Of a stretch of DNA of 64,000 nucleotides, positions 56,401 to 64,000 are shown piece by piece. A model generated the notes under the pieces. It saw only the letters and a program-made list of their open reading frames with translations. It was not told the origin of the DNA and made no database searches. The stretch's first letter is position 1, and every line of letters starts with the position of its first letter. The translations under genes and the position numbers were made by a program. The DNA is from Tetrastigma voinierianum (lineage: Eukaryota > Streptophyta > Magnoliopsida > Vitales > Vitaceae): the NCBI GenBank assembly GCA_016808115.1, contig JAEQBH010009467.1:124001-188000 (forward strand), given 5' to 3'.

Positions 56401-57815
56401 CTCACGGGTACTTTTTAACTAAAACAAAATCTCTGTAGTACTTATGGGTATACATCCTTAATACAAGTATAAAATCAGGTAAAAGAGCAGTATGCTCGTA
56501 ATACAAAGTATAAGTTCCACGTGGAGACAAGTATAGCAAGCGCTAAGTATGAATCCGTAGGCAGTATATGTGCTCCGTAATCAGAAGTATAGGTTGTGCT
56601 TCCTTATATAAGGTCAGTAAAGACAGTACTTCATATAAAGTAATACAAGTATAAGATCCATTAAGACAGAGTATATGCTCCATGTCCAAGTATAGATATG
56701 TAATATAAGTATAGATCCATTAAGACAGTATATTAACCAGTAATACAGAAGTATAAGATCCGAAATACAAGTATATCATAAGTATTACAGAGTAGCAAGT
56801 CAAAACTACAAGAACCAGTTCTTAACACAAGTATAAGATCAGGTAAGACAAAAGAATGGCTATGTAATGCAGTATAAGATCAAGTAAAACAAGGATATGC
56901 TCGTGTTAAGTATAAGATACGATGCAAGTATAGATTACTGCGTACCTCTTGGTACTTGAGTGGAGTCTAGCTCTGTGATTCCTCGAGAGATCTGGATAAG
57001 TGATATCGATTAAGCCAGTTCAAGTAGATGTCTTTGGGAGATATGAATAATTATAGTAGAGACAAGTATCGGTATAAGCACAGTATATGTCCTTGGAGAT
57101 CTGAATAAGTATCGTACGATACAAGCATAAGTATGTGTCTAGGAGGCGATATAAGTATATGTATAAAAACAGTCTTTGCCTTATCTATGAGAATCTGAAT
57201 AAGTATGTGTCTACGGAGATTCGAATAAGAATAAGTGCGCCGCAGTATAGATTTGATGGTATAGTTTCTATGTATAGGATTTATTGTTATCTGAGAGATG
57301 AACAAGCATAAGTTTTGTTCTGAGGATAATTATGTATATGAAGTAACATATGAATTCCATGAAGATTAGATCTCTGTTTAATTATATGTTTATTATATTG
57401 ATATAAATACATGTATCAATTGTAAGTTATAAGATATGTTTCCCACCTAAAGCGTAAAAAAAACACTTTGGGTTTTAATCCGTGTAGGTACAGGAAGACA
57501 TCGAAAACTTACATCTGTTTGGTAGCCTACTAGTAAGGAGTTCATCGCATGTCTCAGGCTGATTTGTAAATGTAAAAATACGAGTTTTGTATATGTAAAT
57601 GGGACTCGGTATATGTGTACTGGAATTTTTGATGGTTCACTCTGGTGGTAGTTCTTTGTATGTCGTAGATTTTTGTTATTCTGAAATTGTTTTGTATACC
57701 AGGGCCCTGAGGTTGGCTCTAAGAAAAAAAACGGTGAAGTCAGTGCGCTGATTACTAAGCGCCGGGAATGGGATTGGATCATGACCGGTCGGACACGGAA
57801 TCGGGGGTGTGTAAG
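53439..57815 (+). mobile_element. Solo LTR C2 inside the protease of element F
   Basis: It starts TGTAACACCC and ends near CGGGGGTGTGTAAG. Exact 5-bp duplications GGATC flank it (53434-53438 and 57816-57820). The protease reading continues directly on both sides, so no second LTR or internal region is present: a solo LTR of about 4.4 kb, produced by recombination between LTRs. It is the homologue of C1, with the ATCCGTGTAGGTAC and AAATGGGACTCGG segments near its end. Confidence 0.9.
55600..57310. repeat. Degenerate repeat array in LTR C2
   Basis: ACAAGTATAAGATC-type words recur dozens of times, interspersed with TACCTACGAATGCTTA and TACCTATGGGTGCTC words (near 55748, 55797 and 56222) and CGGGAGAT or GGAGAT tails near 56250-57300. 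Unit length is about 20-50 bp and irregular, as in C1. Confidence 0.7.
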
Positions 57816-57820
57816 GGATC

Positions 57821-58136
57821 AGCGGCTTCACTATTCCTTGCACACGCAAGAATTCTAAAATGGAGAAAGCACTATGTGATTCACCCAGAGCCCTTAATAG
57901 TAGTCAAAAGACTAAGTTTGGGGGAGCTTACTCCCACATTTATGAACCTGCGGATAGCAGAAAGAACCTTGGCTCAACTTGAGGGTATTCTTGAAGATGT
58001 GCTTATCAAAGTGGGAAAATTCATTTTTCCAGTGGATTTTGTGGTGATCGATATTGAAGAAGACAAACAAGTCCCACTATCGCTAAGAAGGCCTTTCCTT
58101 GCCGCAAGAGCAGCTTTGATAGATTTGAAGAAATGA
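57821..58136 (+). pseudogene. Aspartic protease of element F, 3' side of C2
   Basis: In one frame the start reads GFTIPCTRKNSKMEKALCDSPRAL (57822-57890), where the active-site Asp is followed by Ser-Pro instead of a Gly. After a frame change it reads LSLGELTPTFMNLRIAERTLAQLEGILEDVLIKVGKFIFPVDFVVIDIEEDKQVP, then RRPFLA near 58090-58106. LxLGE, ADRT-like, GI-EDV and VGKFIFPVDFVV-D-EED are the retropepsin core of these elements. The lost Gly and the frameshift indicate an inactive enzyme. Confidence 0.88.
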
Positions 58137-58659
58137 AACGTACTCTTGGCTGGGTAGGGATGAGGCAAGGTGCATTTCAATATCAATCGTAGCTCAAAAC
58201 AACTTAATCGATAATACTGATTGTATGATTGTTGAAACAAAAGTTCCCACCAATTCTGAAATAATAAATGATTGTAAGATTCAAAGTTCAATGAATGAAA
58301 ATGAGATGAATTTCCAAAGGTCTTGGCGAATAGATGTTGAATTTCTGAACTCTAATTTGAACTAAAAGAGGCGTGACGCAGACAACAGCAGCAAGGCGTA
58401 AAATCAAGAGTTGCGAAGAAAAGGTTGCGTAAGTAAACACAAGGTCGAGGTTTAATTCTAAAAGAACTCGAACATTTCAACTGCCTTCGGCGTTTCAAAA
58501 TCTAAACCAAGAATTATATCAACTCGACTAACAAACATAAGGAAAAAGAAACTACTGATTTTTTGTGAAATACAAGGGAACCATTTCTCGTCTAGAAGAT
58601 TTAAAAGGAACTAACTCTTCCATAGGTATGCATAAAACTCGTTGGAGGAAAATGCAAAC

Positions 58660-59459
58660 CTCCATTGGAACATCAAAGATGAATTATATCCATAATGAAA
58701 GAAGTCACAGCAGGCGTTGAAACGTCAATGCGTGCTTTATATATACAGTCCTCATACAAATTTCTTAGGTGCCTAGTCTGGCGAGTTCCTAAGAAGGGTG
58801 GATTCACTCGTGGATCGAAATGAGGGTAAGAACAGGAATTGATTCCAACAAGAACTCGTGACGTAGACGGAGGGTGCATTGATTACAAATCTGAACAAAG
58901 AACTGTAAAAGGATCACTATCCTTACCTTATCGATCAAATGATGATAGGTCAAGTCGACACCCTATTTCGCTTTCTTTGATGGGTATTCAGTATATAATC
59001 AAATTGTCATACTCTCGAGGACTAGAGAAAACTACTACAACCTTATGGCACCTTGGCATTTAGAAGAATGCCATTTAGATTATGCAGCTCTACCACCTTC
59101 CAAAGATGTGCGATGTCCATATTTTCAAATCCGTGGAAGAGGCGATGGAAATTTTTGTATGACATCTCAAAGAAAGCGGATCCGGGGCCAGCAACATTGC
59201 CTTAAAAAATTGTAGACTGCATTTCAAGGTAAGAGGTGCCAGGATAAGAATTTAGCTCACTGGGAAAATGCCATTTCCATGGTAAATGTAAGAAATTGTC
59301 TAGAACACAAAATTTCAGAACAATGAAGTCGATCAATGCTATGAAGGTTTCGTCATATAAAACTCTTTGCCACCTACAACACCATAAGGATAAGCTCTTT
59401 ATATGTTGGATTTTATGTAGAGATTCATAAGGACTTCTCAAAAAAATCTCAAGACCATT
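58660..59459 (+). pseudogene. Reverse transcriptase of element F
   Basis: The domain is traceable but in shreds. QQELVT lies near 58846-58862, then KDHYPYLIDQM (about 58911-58945), a degraded FSIxSN-H segment, and PYGTLAFRRMPFRLCSSTTFQRCAMSIFSN (59040-59135). The next part reads EEAMEIFV in one frame and FLYDI in another near 59150-59163, where the catalytic Tyr-x-Asp-Asp would be. A KCHFHGK segment lies near 59270 and SRPLCITEIDAKF near 59450-59475. The Asp-Asp pair is not recoverable in any frame, and stops are frequent. About 500 bp between the protease and this domain (58140-58660) carry linker sequence with no clear motif. Confidence 0.8.
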
Positions 59460-60044
59460 ATGCATCACGGAAATAGATGCAAAATTTTGATCTTCGATGA
59501 ATCATGCTTGTCTGCATTTGAAGATATTAAGTCCATATTGACAGAATTCTTCCACTCTTGCAACACTGCATCAGAGTTAAAACAGTCACAATCATGCGTG
59601 ATGCCAAAGACTACAACGGAGCCAATTTTTGGTACAAAGAACAGAGAAATTTTGTGGCCATATACTATGCCAAAGAAACTCAATAAGGTGCCAAGAGAAA
59701 TCACATCTACCATAGAAAATTATGTCATAATGGTTTTTTCTTGTGAAAAATTTAAACCATATATATTGGGGTCCCATGTCATCATACACATTGATCATGC
59801 AGCAATTAAATATCTAATGGCAAAGAAAGATGCTAAGCCAAGATTGATCAGGTGGGTACTACTGCTACAAGAATTTGATCTAGAGATCAAGGACAAGAAG
59901 ATGAGTGACAATGTGATAGCTAATCAATTTTCAAGAATGGAAAAACCTACTGAACAGAAAAAATGGATAGAAATAGAAGAAAATTTCCCTGATGAGCAGC
60001 TTTTCAAGTATCAGTTCAAACACCATGGTATGCTGATATTGTAA
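59460..60044 (+). pseudogene. RNase H domain of element F
   Basis: This is the longest clean reading frame in the window (194 codons after the first Met). It shows FDESCLSAFEDIKSILTEF at residues 12-30, then a poor central part where a CDASDYA-like motif would normally stand, then FSCEKFKPYILGSHVIIHIDHAAIKYLMAKKDAKPRLIRWVLLLQEFDLEIKDKK (residues 93-147) and a DNVIANQFSRM end. DHAALKYL-type and RLIRW-LLLQEFD-EI motifs are those of the Ty3/gypsy RNase H tail. The missing CDAS segment would remove a catalytic Asp. The ATG is not a real start: the domain is internal to Pol. Confidence 0.9.
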
Positions 60045-61300
60045 ATTAATAGGCTTGTGGACTTATGCCACCAAAATTCAGCTACTAGCAAAAAAGAAAG
60101 CTGAGAACTAATATCAGGTTTTATATATGGGATAACCCATTGCTTTTTAGAAGATGAGCATATCAGATCATTATAAGATGTGTACCAAAGATGTATCAAG
60201 TCAGAAAGAGATAGATGCCATTCATCACCATATGGAGGACACTTTAAGTGGAGACATAACAACAATCAAGAGAGTTCCTCCTCCACACATATTTTATTAG
60301 CACTAACTTTATTTAAAGATTGTTATGATGTACGTAAACATTGTGGTAAATTTCGTAGAATGGGCAATATAAATAGAAGAAATGGGATGCCTCTACAAGG
60401 AATTGAGGTGGTACAGATTTTTTATGTATGGGGAATAGACTTCATGAGGCCTTTCATTCTTTCATTTGGAAACTTATACATCCTCCTAGATGTGGTTATG
60501 TATCCAAATAGGTGGAAGCCATAGCTTTCCCCATAAATGATGTCAATACAGTTGTGGGGTTTATTCAAAGGAACATCTTTAGCAGATTTGGAGCCCCTAT
60601 AACTATTATAAGTGATGAGGGAAGCCATTTTGCAAACAAGCTATTTGCAAAACTCATGAGCAGATATGGATTCAAACATGTCATGAGTTTGGCTTATCAC
60701 CCACCTCAATCAAATGAGCAAACTGAGATATCCAATAGAGAAACAAAGAACATTCTTGAAACGACGCTAATGCAGCGTAAAAGATCATCAATTGTTAGAA
60801 GATGCACATGGGCTTATAAAACCGGTTATATAAGTCCCCTTTATTGGAATGTCCTCTACACAAAATTGTCTATATGGAAAGCAATGCCACCTACTCTTTG
60901 GAACTTGAATATAAAGCAATGTGGGCAATAAAGAGGATGAACTTTGATTTCCAAGCTGTAAAAGAAAAGACACTTCTCCAATTAAATGAATTAGAAAAGC
61001 TGAGAAATGAAGTCTATGATAATGCCAGAATCCACAAGGATAAGACTAAAAAGTGGCATGATCAGAAGATTCTAAGGAAGGAATTCAAAGTAGGAGATCA
61101 AGTCTTACCGTATAAATTTGAAGCAAAACGCTTTCCAGTAGGAAAATTCAAATCAAGATGGAGGTCCATGATATAAGAGTGTGATAACCCTTTGGAGCAG
61201 TTAATACTTAAATACTCTGAGAGCACAGATCTCTTGAGAGTTAAAACCATCTCTAGGTCCAAGCACCACATCTCGGACATTCATTTCCAAGACTTATTTG
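60045..61300 (+). pseudogene. Integrase of element F
   Basis: The zinc-binding HHCC part is damaged: HSSPYGGHF (about 60220-60245) and VRKHCGKFRRMGNI (60330-60370), where the last Cys is Phe. The catalytic core has VWGIDFMRPF (60427-60456), IISDEGSHF (60603-60629) and TEISNRETKNILE (60722-60760). Asp and Glu are 36 residues apart instead of the usual 35 because of an extra Pro in HPPQSN. The C-terminal part reads YDNARIHKDKTKKWHDQKILRKEFKVGDQVLPYKFEAKRFPVGKFKSRW (61015-61165), overlapping in a different frame. Frame changes lie near 60512 and 60850. It is inactive as it stands. Confidence 0.88.
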
Positions 61301-64000
61301 GCGTGGTATGTGTTTGATCAATGACGCATGTTTCTATGAGTCCAGTTCAGATAATGAAGACCCCATGGCTATGAATAGAAATACATTGCAATCAATTGAA
61401 TAGAGATTATCTTGATTGACCAACTGATGAGTGAAACTCAACTTACACAGCCAAATAATTCACAACTACACCTGAAAAACAGTACACCCAACCAACTGAA
61501 CCCCTCAAGATCATATTTGTAATTTTTATTTAACTAGCTCTACACCTTTCTATAAAACTTGTATTCTAGCCTCCATGGTCTCTTTACCAATTGAACTCAC
61601 CACTAGATGACAACTAATCTATAGCAAAAAACACCCCTATACTGTAAATCAGATCAACAATCCAAAATTATAAATCCACCATATGTCCAAAACGAACTGT
61701 AAACCTTTCCTAAAAAACATCTTTACACCATTTGGGGTTTGGGATTGAACCAAAAGTCACTGGGCAGAAGGCTAGGGCTTATTTTTCCATACCTTAAATC
61801 TTTGATCTCTTCCTCTTCTTCCTCCTTAACCAGTCCGTATCCTTGATTACATGGAGTGAAATCACAAAATCCCCTTTCCAACCGGATCATGTCTTGTACT
61901 TCTCCCTTCTCCCTTTTTTCCAAATGAGAAGATATTTAGAAGACACCTGGTCTAAGCTCTGAAGCCCTTCTACAGCCCATTTGGCTCGTATTAAATTTAT
62001 TTTCCAGTTTTCTAGCCTCCTCATCTTTTCATTTCACTTTATTTCTACTATTTATTCATTTTCTATTTTAATACTACACCTATTGCACCTGTGGGTCCTC
62101 ATTTTCAGACATTTTAATAAATTATTTAATATTCCTAGAACTTCCATTATCTTAGCTTTTTGTGTGCCTGCTAAAGGCTCAAAATATATTTATTCTATTT
62201 TATTCTGTGGCGCACAACTCTCCCTCCTAAGAATCTCCACCAAAATTACCCTTCCATCAAACACACCATGATATTGCTGCAAGTATTAACTTCTGCCTCA
62301 CGTAGTCTCCTCTTAACTGGGTTCTCTCCACAAAGAGACTCTTTGCCTCAATGAATCCACTCTTCCTTAATGGAATCCCACACTCTTTTTCCTGAACCCT
62401 TTCCCATACTCAAATAGCATCTGAATGGGCTCTCATTCATGTCAATCAGATCTAAAACTAATCAGTCCCAAGGAGATTCATATACGGGTCTGAACCTGCA
62501 CTCAAACATCACAGCCATGAAAAACACACTGTGAGTCCTTTTTCAACTCCTCGAGGTAATAACTGTATACACTTGACCCACTTATAACAACTCATATACC
62601 CAATGAACCCAGGGCCTGTCCTCTGCCCTTTTTCCTAAACCCCATTACCTTCTTCCATAATGACTTAAAACACTTTCCCACCGATCCCATCGACATCCTT
62701 TTTCCCAAGGTCTGCAGAGATCCCACCTATCCTGTACATTTCCAACTTTAACTACTTTCACTTTTCCCCGCTGAATCAAATTGGGGACAACTATCTCTTC
62801 ACAATCCAACTACAACACAAATGTACCAGATTCTTAGAGAGCCCCATGGCTGCCAATTCCAATACTCCAATTAGGTTTCATTTGAAATATACTAAATCCA
62901 ACTAAAGTAGAGGCCCATCCCACCACCTCATAGTCGATCACACAACTTCCCAGCACATCTCCAACACTGGATCACCCATTGTCCATCTTGTTCGTAATGG
63001 AAAATTGTGTGTTGAAATCACTGAAAACAAAGCCCTTCTTAATTCTTCCCTAAAACTCAGGTAACTTTTGATCTCCCATTCTAAATGATCGATATTAGAA
63101 CCCATTAACTAAACCTATTTCCCTTTATGTGCTCTTCCGCCAACTCATTAAGTGAATAGTCATTTCATCAGATGATGTCTCCTCATTAACTCTGGCTCAT
63201 TAACACCTGGGTTGTATCCTGTTTTCTTCCTGCCACACCCTGGGAACTCCCTGGCTCACAAAATCCATTGTGGATCGTGCCTCCCATCGTGGCCTGGGTG
63301 ATCCAGACAGTCAGAATGTCCCGGCATGGAACTTGAGTTGTTCAATTTTTCTTACACATTACATAAGACCCCATATCACAAATTAAAAACATCCTTTCAT
63401 CCTGACCACCAAATATGAAGCTCTCAATCTGATACATCTTTGTGCTACTGGTGTATAGCCATGCGAAGATCCGCCGCGCCTTTCTTGCAGAGAATTAGAT
63501 TTCTTCAATCACTGTCATCAAGTACACAAACCGATCCCCTGATAGGTATAAGAATCCATCCTCCTTCTTCGTTGTAAACTCTTCTGCTTTCTTTCCCCAC
63601 TTTATTCTGATTTACAGAACATTTAATTTTCTTATCATTCTTTGTGCCTCGAAAATTGATTTAATAAACGACTCCCATATCTAGAATCCGCCAGTGCACT
63701 GTTATCAAGACCATCAATCTGAGAATTGATTAAATGAGTATCCACGCCCGCCAGGCTCACCTCTCACCAGAGCACCCCATCACACTTTACCTCCGGCACA
63801 GACAGAATCCATCACTAACTTAACTTGACTAACTCTGACCCATGCTTATTCCAAAGTCAAGCCTCTATGAAAGCAAATACTTAAGGACTTTGTAGATCTG
63901 GGTGTGTAGATGAAACATTTTCTCCACAAAGATAGGTTCCAAAATCCTCCAACACAAACAATACAATTAATCCAACTATCCATAGGTAGTCTTTCATAAA
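61301..64000. other. Unrecognised C-rich, G-poor region
   Basis: No domain could be recognised on either strand. The plus strand looks clearly richer in C than G, and the minus strand is broken into short frames, the longest being 66 codons (61723-61923, acidic KEEEEEEIKDL) and on plus 96 codons (61981-62271, hydrophobic). An AGCCCTAGCC stretch on the minus strand near 61770-61785 resembles an LTR leader, so a minus-strand LTR is conceivable. The env-like ORF and 3' LTR of element F expected here are not visible. Confidence 0.35.

Larger units (their letters stand above)
51180..61300 (+). mobile_element. Athila-like element F interior (gag to integrase), interrupted by C2
   Basis: The plus-strand order gag, protease, reverse transcriptase, RNase H, integrase is complete, although every domain is damaged. 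This is the only place in the window with recognisable RT, RNase H and integrase core. Domain wording is closest to Athila-type polyproteins, as far as I can judge by eye. The env-like ORF and 3' LTR expected after 61.3 kb are not seen. Confidence 0.75.

Noticed and set aside
61723..61923. Acidic 66-codon minus-strand frame as a host gene start
   Set aside because: It is short, low in complexity (poly-Glu), has no splice or domain support and no neighbouring exon I can identify.

Overview
This window reads as nuclear DNA from a flowering plant with a large, repeat-rich genome. I find no convincing host gene. Nearly everything I can identify is an LTR retrotransposon of the Ty3/gypsy superfamily, mostly of Athila/Calypso type, nested and decayed by stops, frameshifts and internal deletions. 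The primer-binding sites match the 3' end of plant tRNA-Asp (TGGCGCCGTTGCCGGGGA). The species cannot be named from this sequence alone.

Layout. (1) 1-4.36 kb: a stray plus-strand env-like ORF remnant (1.73-3.34 kb) behind a spacer full of GTCGCGAC words. (2) 4.36-6.77 kb: a probable minus-strand LTR (D) with about 60-bp subrepeats. (3) 6.77-26.67 kb: Athila/Calypso-type element B on the minus strand: LTR (24.6-26.67), gag, protease remnant, integrase tail, env-like ORF (12.0-13.9), polypurine region, LTR (7.78-10.25). It runs directly into a second gag (6.77-7.62), so one LTR has internal sequence on both sides. B's gag is split by A1 (16.81-23.79), a 7-kb non-autonomous element. (4) 26.67-27.92 kb: the 3' end and LTR start of a plus-strand relative (E). 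(5) 27.93-36.15 kb: minus-strand element G (LTR, PBS, gag, protease, start of the pol linker), split by solo LTR C1 (30.03-34.18). (6) 36.16-37.0 and 49.52-51.18 kb: pieces of a GTCGCGAC-word LTR interrupted by A2 (37.0-49.52), which itself holds A3 (41.77-47.91). (7) 51.18-61.3 kb: plus-strand Athila-like element F with PBS, gag, protease, reverse transcriptase, RNase H and integrase, split in the protease by solo LTR C2 (53.44-57.82). (8) 61.3-64 kb: unrecognised, C-rich and G-poor on the plus strand.

How the parts relate. Family A comprises G, which still shows gag and protease, and three 6-7 kb derivatives (A1, A2, A3) that keep LTRs, PBS and a gag remnant but no pol. The derivatives would need proteins supplied in trans. 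All four carry the same short hairpin about 30 nt downstream of the PBS, a good candidate for an RNA dimerisation or packaging signal. Families A and B each have their own palindromic word (GCGAAATTTCGC and GTCGCGAC), repeated many times in the LTR and again in a second internal block.

Limits. Boundaries come from reading paralogous copies against each other by eye. Only the target-site duplications of A3 (ATTCT) and C2 (GGATC) are exact. No alignment, dating or database search was possible.
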